Shown here: one piece after another, positions 1-8,771 of the stretch
Layout: each line of letters opens with the position of its first letter
Position numbering within the stretch: the stretch's first letter is position 1
Source: Liolophura sinensis
Taxonomy: Eukaryota; Mollusca; Polyplacophora; Chitonida; Chitonidae
Direction: 5' to 3'
Length of the DNA stretch: 64,000 bases
Assembly (NCBI RefSeq): GCF_032854445.1
Contig: NW_027018098.1
Coordinates: 19,857-83,856, forward strand
Position numbers and translations under genes: made by a program
Notes under the pieces: model-generated
Seen by the model: only the letters and a program-made list of their open reading frames with translations
Database searches by the model: none
Told to the model about the DNA's origin: nothing

Positions 1-251
1 CGATTTCAATTAGCAAAAGGACCAGGCAAAAATCCAAAAGTGGAAAAAATGCTCCAATGCTGCTGGTAAGAGGCTAATCCGACGTATTTTGTGACGAGAA
101 ATCGAATGGTGCAAACCGCGTTGCTCTCCGACCAATACTTTTGGCTGTAGCCACAATTGAATCATCATTTATGTCAAAATCACGTGCCCAGCAACGGCTT
201 TTACTCCATGGAAACCAAGGAAATTTCCAATTTTTCAACAGCTGGAGATGC

Positions 252-296
252 CTGACCCAATTGCGCATCTTTTGGCACCTTATTGATGTGGGTCAG
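252..296. repeat. Conserved inverted repeat CTGACCCA ... TGGGTCAG
   Basis: A perfect eight-base inverted repeat (252-259 and 289-296) separated by 29 bases is present in nearly every monomer. Several of the most variable sites of the satellite (AATTGCG/ATTCGGC/AAATGCG at about 260-265, and TTGATG/TTTATG/TTTAAG at about 283-288) fall in the spacer, while the arms are mostly intact. Exceptions are CTGGCCCA in copies 8, 15, 94 and 95 and CTTGACCC in copy 30. It could extrude as a hairpin or bind a dimeric protein; no function is shown. Confidence 0.7.
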
Positions 297-342
297 TGTT
301 CAATTGTACTTTTTACAGCAGACTGTATCAAGTACCTTGTGT

Positions 343-356
343 TTTTTATATAAAAA
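343..356. promoter_or_regulatory. 14-bp AT palindrome with TATA-box-like core on both strands
   Basis: TTTTTATATAAAAA is a perfect palindrome, so a TATATAAAA-type element reads on both strands of every monomer. It persists in the GTGGTTTTTATA variants and in the longer T-run variants, but is broken by GTTTTTGATATA in copies 36 and 47. A TATA-like sequence could support low-level satellite transcription; equally it may only be a flexible AT tract. No initiator or other promoter element is recognised. Confidence 0.4.
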
Positions 357-369
357 TGGTGTGGTTTTT

Positions 370-379
370 CTACATGTAG
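370..379. repeat. CTACATGTAG palindrome
   Basis: A perfect ten-base palindrome sits immediately upstream of, and overlaps by two bases, the AGATAAA hairpin. Its core TACATGTA occurs again at 539-546 at the monomer junction, 168 bases away, so each unit carries two copies of the same palindromic core. Both are retained in almost all monomers outside the indel-rich patches. Confidence 0.7.
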
Positions 380-400
380 ATAAAGACATTGAGTTTATCT
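378..400. repeat. Hairpin AGATAAA / TTTATCT with variable loop
   Basis: This is a perfect seven-base stem with a nine-base loop. The loop has at least four alleles across the array (GACATTGAG, GACATTAAG, GAGATTAAG, GCGATTAAG, plus GAGATTAAA in copies 35 and 46). I found no stem change outside indel-rich patch 2, where one copy has AGATTAAAG (about 42581). Conserved arms with a variable loop are compatible with selection or conversion acting on the palindrome, but chance cannot be excluded by eye. Confidence 0.7.
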
Positions 401-404
401 TCGA

Positions 405-416
405 CTTAGAAGTAAG
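405..416. repeat. Small hairpin CTTA-GAAG-TAAG
   Basis: This is a four-base stem with a four-base loop directly after the AGATAAA hairpin. The rare changes seen here (CTTACAAGTAAG at about 24523, CTTAAAAGTAAG at about 54699 and 58536) are again in the loop. The stem is short, so by itself it is weak evidence. Confidence 0.45.
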
Positions 417-437
417 ACATTTGCTGGGTGAGTTAAA

Positions 438-450
438 TGGGCTTGGCCCA
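438..450. repeat. Hairpin TGGGC-TTG-GCCCA
   Basis: This is a five-base GC-rich stem with a three-base loop, third in the row of small inverted repeats between 378 and 450. It is broken in copies 3 and 26, where the sequence is TGGACTTGGCCC (about 1536 and 14145), and in a few indel-patch copies. Confidence 0.5.
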
Positions 451-529
451 AAGATTTGACATCTTCTGGGCTACCGAAGGGCACATAACTTATAATCAAA
501 AGTTGAATATAGTAATGACCAGTCGCGAT

Positions 530-546
530 TGTACATAGTACATGTA
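530..546. repeat. Palindrome cluster TGTACATAGTACATGTA
   Basis: TGTACA (530-535), GTAC-ATA-GTAC and TACATGTA (539-546) overlap just before the arbitrary monomer boundary. The first base alternates between T and G (GATTGTACAT versus GATGGTACAT), which makes or breaks TGTACA. This is one of the array's most useful HOR-diagnostic sites. Confidence 0.6.
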
Positions 547-2193
547 GCCGATTTCAATTAGCAAAAGGACCAGGCAAAAATCCAAAAGTGGAAAAAATGT
601 TCCAATGCTGCTGGTAAGAGGCTAATCCGACGTATTTTGTGACGAGAAATCGAATGGTGCAAACCGCGTTGCTCTCCGACCAATACTTTTGGCTGTAGCC
701 ACAATTGAATCATCATTTATGTCAAAATCACGTGCCCAGCAACGGCTCTTACTCCATGGAAACCAAGGAAATTTGCAATTTTTCAACACCTGGAGATGCC
801 TGACCCAATTGCGCATCTTTTGGCACCTTATTGATGTGGGTCAGTGTTCAGTTGTACTTTTTACAGCAGACTGTATCAAGTACCTTGTGTTTTTTATATA
901 AAAATGGTGTGGTTTTTCTACATGTAGATAAAGACATTGAGTTTATCTTCGACTTAGAAGTAAGACATTTGCTGGGTGAGTTAAATGGGCTTGGCCCAAA
1001 GATTTGACATCTTCTGGGCTACCGAAGGGCACATAACTTATAATCAAAAGTTGAATATAGTAATGACCAGTCGCGATTGTACATAGTACATGTAGCCGAT
1101 TTCAATTAGGCAAAAGGACCAGGCAAAAATCCAAAAGTGGAAAAAATGTTCCAATGCTGCTGGTAAGAGGCTAATCCGACGTATTTTGTGACGAGAAATC
1201 GAATGGTGCAAACCGCGTTGCTCTCCGACCAATACTTTTGGCTGTAGCCACAATTGAATCATCATTTATGTCAAAATCACGTGCCCAGCAACGGCTCTTA
1301 CTCCATGGAAACCAAGGAAATTTGCAATTTTTCAACACCTGGAGATGCCTGACCCAATTGCGCATCTTTTGGCACCTTATTGATGTGGGTCAGTGTTCAA
1401 TTGTACTTTTTACAGCAGACTGTATCAAGTACCTTGTGTTTTTTATATAAAAATGGTGTGGTTTTTCTACATGTAGATAAAGACATTGAGTTTATCTTCG
1501 ACTTAGAAGTAAGACATTTGCTGGGTGAGTTAAATGGACTTGGCCCAAAGATTTGACATCTTCTGGGCTACCGAAGGGCACATAACTTATAATCAAAAGT
1601 TGAATATAGTAATGACCAGTCGCGATTGTACATAGTACATGTAGCCGATTTCAATTAGCAAAAGGACCAGGCAAAAATCCAAAAGTGGAAAAAATGTTCC
1701 AATGCTGCTGGTAAGAGGCTAATCCGACGTATTTTGTGACGAGAAATCGAATGGTGCAAACCGCGTTGCTCTCCGACCAATACTTTTGGCTGTAGCCACA
1801 ATTGAATCATCATTTATGTCAAAATCACGTGCCCAGCAACGGCTCTTACCCCATGGAAACAAAGGAAATTTCCAATTTTTCAACACCTGGAGATGCCTGA
1901 CCCAATTGCGCATCTTTTGGCACCTTATTGATGTGGGTCAGTGTTCAATTGTACTTTTTACAGCAGACTGTATCAAGTACCTTGTGTTTTTTATATAAAA
2001 ATGGTGTGGTTTTTCTACATGTAGATAAAGACATTGAGTTTATCTTCGACTTAGAAGTAAGACATTTGCTGGGTGAGTGAAATGGGCTTGGCCCAAAGAT
2101 TTGACGTCTTCTGGGCTACCGAAGGGCACATAACTTATAATCAAAAGTTGAATATAGTAATGACCAGTCGCGATGGTACATAGTACATGTAGC

Positions 2194-5100
2194 CGATTTC
2201 AATTAGCAAAAGGACCAGGCAAAAATCCAAAAGTGGAAAAAATGCTCCAATGCTGCTGGTAAGAGGCTAATCCGACGTATTTTGTGACGAGAAATCGAAT
2301 GGTGCAAACCGCGTTGCTCTCCAACCAATACTTTTGGCTGTAGCCACAATTGAATCATCAATTATGTCAAAATCACGTGCCCAGCAACGGCTCTTACTCC
2401 ATGGAAACCAAGGAAATTTCCAATTTTTCAACACCTGGAGATGCCTGACCCAATTGCGCATCTTTTGGCACCTTATTGATGTGGGTCAGTGTTCAATTGT
2501 ACTTTTTACAGCAGACTGTATCAAGTACCTTGTGTTTTTTATATAAAAATGGTGTGGTTTTTCTACATGTAGATAAAGACATTGAGTTTATCTTCGACTT
2601 AGAAGTAAGACATTTGCTGGGTGAGTTAAATGGGCTTGGCCCAAAGATTTGACGTCTTCTGGGCTACCGAAGGGCACATAACTTATAATCAAAAGTTGAA
2701 TATAGTAATGACCAGTCGCGATGGTACATAGTACATGTAGCCGATTTCAATTAGCAAAAGGACCAGGCAAAAATCCAAAAGTAAAAAAAATGCTCCAATC
2801 GTGCTGGTAAGAAGCTAATCCGACGTATTTTGTGACGAGAAATCGAATGGTGCAAACCGCGTTGCTCTCCGACCAATACTTTTGGCTGTAGCCACAATTG
2901 AATCATCATTTATGTCAAAATCACGTGCCCAGCAACGGCTCTTACTCCATGGAAACCAAGGAAATTTCCCATTTTTCAACAGCTGGAGATGCCTGACCCA
3001 ATTGCGCATCTTTTGGCACCTTATTGATGTGGGTCAGTGTTCAATTGTACTTTTTACAGCAGACTGTATCAAGTACCTTGTGTTTTTTATATAAAAATGG
3101 TGTGGTTTTTCTACATGTAGATAAAGACATTGAGTTTATCTTCGACTTAGAAGTAAGACATTTGCTGGGTGAGTTAAATGGGCTTGGCCCAAAGATTTGA
3201 CATCTTCTGGGCTACCGAAGGGCACATAACTTATAATCAAAAGTTGAATATAGTAATGACCAGTCGCGATGGTACATAGTACATGTAGCCGATTTCAATT
3301 AGCAAAAGGACCAGGCAAAAATCCAAAAGTAAAAAAAATGCTCCAATCGTGCTGGTAAGAGGCTAATCCGACGTATTTTGTGACGAGAAATCGAATGGTG
3401 CAAACCGCGTTGCTCTCCGACCAATACTTTTGGCTGTAGCCACAATTGAATCATCAATTATGTCAAAATCACGTGCCCAGCAACGGCTCTTACTCCATGG
3501 AAACCAAGGAAATTTACAATTTTTCAACACCTGGAGATGCCTGACCCAATTGCGCATCTTTTGGCACCTTATTGATGTGGGTCAGTGTTCAATTGTACTT
3601 TTTACAGCAGACTGTATCAAGTACCTTGTGTTTTTTATATAAAAATGGTGTGGTTTTTCTACATGTAGATAAAGACATTGAGTTTATCTTCGACTTAGAA
3701 GTAAGACATTTGCTGGGTGAGTTAAATGGGCTTGGCCCAAAGATTTGACATCTTCTGGGCTACCGAAGGGCACATAACTTATAATCAAAAGTTGAATATA
3801 GTAATGACCAGTCGCGATTGTACATAGTACATGTAGCCGATTTCAATTAGCAAAAGGACCAGGCAAAAATCCAAAAGTGGAAAAAATGTTCCAATGCTGC
3901 TGGTAAGAGGCTAATCCGACGTATTTTGTGACGAGAAATCGAATGGTGCAAACCGCGTTGCTCTCCGACCAATACTTTTGGCTGTAGCCACAATTGAATC
4001 ATCAATTATGTCAAAATCACGTGCCCAGCAACGGCTCTTACTCCATGGAAACCAAGGAAATTTACAATTTTTCAACACCTGGAGATGCCTGGCCCAATTG
4101 CGCATCTTTTGGCACCTTATTGATGTGGGTCAGTGTTCAATTGTACTTTTAACAGCAGACTGTATCAAGTACCTTGTGTTTTTTATATAAAAATGGTGTG
4201 GTTTTTCTACATGTAGATAAAGACATTGAGTTTATCTTCGACTTAGAAGTAAGACATTTGCTGGGTGAGTTAAATGGGCTTGGCCCAAAGATTTGACGTC
4301 TTCTGGGCTACCGAAGGGCACATAACTTATAATCAAAAGTTGAATATAGTAATGACCAGTTGCGATTGTACATAGTACATGTAGCCGATTTCAATTAGCA
4401 AAAGGACCAGGCAAAAATCCAAAAGTGGAAAAAATGTTCCAATGCTGCTGGTAAGAGGCTAATCCGACGTATTTTGTGACGAGAAATCGAATGGTGCAAA
4501 CCGCGTTGCTCTCCGACCAATACTTTTGGCTGTAGCCACAATTGAATCATCAATTATGTCAAAATCACGTGCCCAGCAACGGCTCTTACTCCATGGAAAC
4601 CAAGGAAATTTGCAATTTTTCAACAGCTGGAGATGCCTGACCCAATTGCGCATCTTTTGGCACCTTATTGATGTGGGTCAGTGTTCAATTGTACTTTTTA
4701 CAGCAGACTGTATCAAGTACCTTGTGTTTTTTATATAAAAATGGTGTGGTTTTTCTACATGTAGATAAAGACATTGAGTTTATCTTCGACTTAGAAGTAA
4801 GACATTTGCTGGGTGAGTTAAATGGGCTTGGCCCAAAGGTTTGACGTCTTCTGGGCTACCGAAGGGCACATAACTTATAATCAAAAGTTGAATATAGTAA
4901 TGACCAGTCGCGATTGTACATAGTACATGTAGCCGATTTCAATTAGCAAAAGGACCAGGCAAAAATCCAAAAGTGGAAAAAATGTTCCAATGCTACTGGT
5001 AAGAGGCTAATCCGACGTATTTTGTGACGAGAAATCGAATGGTGCAAACCGCGTTGCTCTCCGACCAATACTTTTGGCTGTAGCCACAATTGAATCATCA

Positions 5101-8100
5101 ATTATGTCAAAATCACGTGCCCAGCAACGGCTCTTACTCCATGGAAACCAAGGAAATTTACAATTTTTCAACAGCTGGAGATGCCTGACCCAATTCGGCA
5201 TCTTTTGGCACCTTATTGATGTGGGTCAGTGTTCAATTGTACTTTTTACAGCAGACTGTATCAAGTACCTTGTGTTTTTTATATAAAAATGGTGTGGTTT
5301 TTCTACATGTAGATAAAGACATTGAGTTTATCTTCGACTTAGAAGTAAGACATTTGCTGGGTGAGTGAAATGGGCTTGGCCCAAAGATTTGACGTCTTCT
5401 GGGCTACCGAAGGGCACATAACTTATAATCAAAAGTTGAATATAGTAATGACCAGTCGCGATGGTACATAGTACATGTAGCCGATTTCAATTAGCAAAAG
5501 GACCAGGCAAAAATCCAAAAGTGGAAAAAATGCTCCAATGCTGCTGGTAAGAGGCTAATCCGACGTATTTTGTGACGAGAAATCGAATGGTGCAAACCGC
5601 GTTGCTCTCCAACCAATACTTTTGGCTGTAGCCACAATTGAATCATCAATTATGTCAAAATCACGTGCCCAGCAACGGCTCTTACTCCATGGAAACCAAG
5701 GAAATTTCCAATTTTTCAACACCTGGAGATGCCTGACCCAATTGCGCATCTTTTGGCACCTTATTGATGTGGGTCAGTGTTCAATTGTACTTTTTACAGC
5801 AGACTGTATCAAGTACCTTGTGTTTTTTATATAAAAATGGTGTGGTTTTTCTACATGTAGATAAAGACATTGAGTTTATCTTCGACTTAGAAGTAAGACA
5901 TTTGCTGGGTGAGTTAAATGGGCTTGGCCCAAAGATTTGACGTCTTCTGGGCTACCGAAGGGCACATAACTTATAATCAAAAGTTGAATATAGTAATGAC
6001 CAGTCGCGATGGTACATAGTACATGTAGCCGATTTCAATTAGCAAAAGGACCAGGCAAAAATCCAAAAGTAAAAAAAATGCTCCAATCGTGCTGGTAAGA
6101 AGCTAATCCGACGTATTTTGTGACGAGAAATCGAATGGTGCAAACCGCGTTGCTCTCCGACCAATACTTTTGGCTGTAGCCACAATTGAATCATCATTTA
6201 TGTCAAAATCACGTGCCCAGCAACGGCTCTTACTCCATGGAAACCAAGGAAATTTCCAATTTTTCAACAGCTGGAGATGCCTGACCCAATTGCGCATCTT
6301 TTGGCACCTTATTGATGTGGGTCAGTGTTCAATTGTACTTTTTACAGCAGACTGTATCAAGTACCTTGTGTTTTTTTATATAAAAATGGTGTGGTTTTTC
6401 TACATGTAGATAAAGACATTGAGTTTATCTTCGACTTAGAAGTAAGACATTTGCTGGGTGAGTTAAATGGGCTTGGCCCAAAGATTTGACATCTTCTGGG
6501 CTACCGAAGGGCACATAACTTATAATCAAAAGTTGAATATAGTAATGACCAGTCGCGATTGTACATAGTACATGTAGCCGATTTCAATTAGCAAAAGGAC
6601 CAGGCAAAAATCCAAAAGTGGAAAAAATGTTCCAATGCTGCTGGTAAGAGGCTAATCCGACGTATTTTGTGACGAGAAATCGAATGGTGCAAACCGCGTT
6701 GCTCTCCGACCAATACTTTTGGCTGTAGCCACAATTGAATCATCATTTATGTCAAAATCACGTGCCCAGCAACGGCTCTTACTACATGGAAACCAAGGAA
6801 ATTTACAATTTTTCAACACCTGGAGATGCCTGACCCAATTGCGCATCTTTTGGCACCTTATTGATGTGGGTCAGTGTTCAATTGTACTTTTTACAGCAGA
6901 CTGTATCAAGTACCTTGTGTTTTTTATATAAAAATGGTGTGGTTTTTCTACATGTAGATAAAGACATTGAGTTTATCTTCGACTTAGAAGTAAGACATTT
7001 GCTGGGTGAGTTAAATGGGCTTGGCCCAAAGATTTGACATCCTCTGGGCTACCGAAGGGCACATAACTTATAATCAAAAGTTGAATATAGTAATGACCAG
7101 TCGCGATGGTACATAGTACATGTAGCCGATTTCAATTAGCAAAAGGACCAGGCAAAATTCCAAAAGTAAAAAAAAATGCTCCAATCGTGCTGGTAAGAGG
7201 CTAATCCGACGTATTTTGTGACGAGAAATCGAATGGTGCAAACCGCGTTGCTCTCCGACCAATACTTTTGGCTGTAGCCACAATTGAATCATCATTTATG
7301 TCAAAATCACGTGCCCAGCAACGGCTCTTACTCCATGGAAACCAAGGAAATTTACAATTTTTCAACACCTGGAGATGCCTGACCCAATTGCGCATCTTTT
7401 GGCACCTTATTGATGTGGGTCAGTGTTCAATTGTACTTTTTACAGCAGACTGTATCAAGTACCTTGTGTTTTTTATATAAAAATGGTGTGGTTTTTCTAC
7501 ATGTAGATAAAGACATTGAGTTTATCTTCGACTTAGAAGTAAGACATTTGCTGGGTGAGTTAAATGGGCTTGGCCCAAAGATTTGACATCTTCTGGGCTA
7601 CCGAAGGGCACATAACTTATAATCAAAAGTTGAATATAGTAATGACCAGTCGCGATTGTACATAGTACATGTAGCCGATTTCAATTAGCAAAAGGACCAG
7701 GCAAAAATCCAAAAGTGGAAAAAATGTTCCAATGCTGCTGGTAAGAGGCTAATCCGACGTATTTTGTGACGAGAAATCGAATGGTGCAAACCGCGTTGCT
7801 CTCCGACCAATACTTTTGGCTGTAGCCACAATTGAATCATCAATTATGTCAAAATCACGTGCCCAGCAACGGCTCTTACTCCATGGAAACCAAGGAAATT
7901 TACAATTTTTCAACACCTGGAGATGCCTGGCCCAATTGCGCATCTTTTGGCACCTTATTGATGTGGGTCAGTGTTCAATTGTACTTTTAACAGCAGACTG
8001 TATCAAGTACCTTGTGTTTTTTATATAAAAATGGTGTGGTTTTTCTACATGTAGATAAAGACATTGAGTTTATCTTCGACTTAGAAGTAAGACATTTGCT

Positions 8101-8771
8101 GGGTGAGTTAAATGGGCTTGGCCCAAAGATTTGACGTCTTCTGGGCTACCGAAGGGCACATAACTTATAATCAAAAGTTGAATATAGTAATGACCAGTTG
8201 CGATTGTACATAGTACATGTAGCCGATTTCAATTAGCAAAAGGACCAGGCAAAAATCCAAAAGTGGAAAAAATGTTCCAATGCTGCTGGTAAGAGGCTAA
8301 TCCGACGTATTTTGTGACGAGAAATCGAATGGTGCAAACCGCGTTGCTCTCCGACCAATACTTTTGGCTGTAGCCACAATTGAATCATCAATTATGTCAA
8401 AATCACGTGCCCAGCAACGGCTCTTACTCCATGGAAACCAAGGAAATTTGCAATTTTTCAACAGCTGGAGATGCCTGACCCAATTGCGCATCTTTTGGCA
8501 CCTTATTGATGTGGGTCAGTGTTCAATTGTACTTTTTACAGCAGACTGTATCAAGTACCTTGTGTTTTTTATATAAAAATGGTGTGGTTTTTCTACATGT
8601 AGATAAAGACATTGAGTTTATCTTCGACTTAGAAGTAAGACATTTGCTGGGTGAGTTAAATGGGCTTGGCCCAAAGATTTGACGTCTTCTGGGCTACCGA
8701 AGGGCACATAACTTATAATCAAAAGTTGAATATAGTAATGACCAGTCGCGATTGTACATAGTACATGTAGC
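2194..8771. repeat. HOR block: 6-mer (copies 5-10) and its 7-mer derivative (copies 11-16 plus 17)
   Basis: Diagnostic variants recur in the same order. Copies 5 and 11 both have CTCCAACC and CAATTATG. Copies 6 and 12 share TAAGAAGC with the A-run plus CCAATCGTGC form, exactly 3288 bp (6 x 548) apart. Copies 8 and 15 share CTGGCCCAATTG, CTTTTAACAGC and TTGCGATTG. Copies 9 and 16 share the GCAATTT/CAACAGC haplotype with CAATTATG. Copies 10 and 17 share CAATTCGGC. Copy 13 (ACTACATGG, at 6652-6846) has no partner in the first unit. The second unit therefore contains one extra monomer, which shifts the spacing of later pairs to about 3838 bp. Confidence 0.8.
2348..2363. repeat. Variant-specific perfect hairpin AATTGA-ATCA-TCAATT
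   Basis: In monomers carrying CAATTATG (for example copies 5, 7-11, 15, 16, 18, 20, 22, 24, 88, 92, 94, 95, 100, 107, 112, 114, 115) a single T-to-A change relative to CATTTATG completes a 16-base perfect inverted repeat with a six-base stem and four-base loop. Copy 1 and most others lack it. The first instance is given here. Confidence 0.6.

Larger units (their letters stand above)
286..459 (+). other. Recurrent 57-codon open frame in each monomer (probably not a gene)
   Basis: An ATG at 286 opens a frame that runs to TGA at 457-459 and recurs in most monomers. Its latter half reads as a fairly ordinary mixed-charge peptide (contains KNGVVFLHVDKDIEF and ends NGLGPKI) with no recognised domain. 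The common GACATTGAG/GAGATTAAG variants change two residues (D to E and E to K), so there is no sign of codon-level constraint. In some monomers single-base indels extend or fuse it. It overlaps a second forward frame (TTG at 141 to 353). Most likely a by-product of a satellite with few stops. Confidence 0.2.
1..548 (+). repeat. Exemplar satellite monomer (copy 1)
   Basis: This copy serves as the reference for sub-monomer positions. Left part (1-250): A-rich start, CpG-containing stretch 78-140, E-box-like CACGTG at 181-186 and an eight-base palindrome TCCATGGA at 205-212. Middle (250-345): inverted repeat 252-259/289-296 and a pyrimidine run before 318. Right part (343-548): AT palindrome, CTACATGTAG, three small hairpins (378-450) and TACATGTA at 539-546. 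CAATTG occurs three times and TACATGTA twice per unit. About 15 CpGs remain per unit. A short imperfect direct repeat (GACATTTGCTGGG at 416, GACATCTTCTGGG at 459) is the only internal repetition I could see, so the monomer is not obviously built from smaller tandem units. Confidence 0.95.
1..2193. repeat. Satellite monomers 1-4, no clear local HOR
   Basis: Four monomers precede the first recognisable HOR. Copy 1 carries the rare CGGCTTTTACT variant otherwise seen in the 11-mer region (16.6, 22.7, 30.9 kb). Copies 2 and 3 are the GCAATTT plus CAACACC haplotype. Copy 3 has an extra G (ATTAGGCAAAAGG, about 1108), which makes that unit 549 bp. Copy 4 has CCCCATGGAAACAAAGG changes and ends with the GAGTGAAATGG variant that also precedes copy 11. 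Nothing other than satellite is present. Confidence 0.9.

Noticed and set aside
74-268. Reverse 64-codon open frame as a gene
   Set aside because: Same argument: every monomer has it, commonest polymorphisms are residue-changing, no homology is recognised, and it is antisense to another equally open frame.
252-318. RNA polymerase III A/B boxes (tRNA-derived or 5S-like unit)
   Set aside because: GTTCAATTG near 299 is close to a B box and is followed by a T run, but its last base mismatches and no A box matches upstream. No tRNA or 5S sequence is recognised.
141-353. Forward 70-codon open frame as a gene
   Set aside because: It starts with TTG, overlaps a reverse frame over most of its length, recurs only because the satellite recurs, and variants freely change residues. 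No domain or signal is recognisable.
1-548. Monomer built from three shorter ancestral repeats (about 183 bp)
   Set aside because: Apart from TACATGTA twice (168 apart), three CAATTG and one 13-base imperfect repeat 43 apart, thirds of the unit do not resemble each other by eye.
1103-1110. TTAGGC as a telomere repeat
   Set aside because: Single occurrence created by one extra G in copy 3; not tandem.
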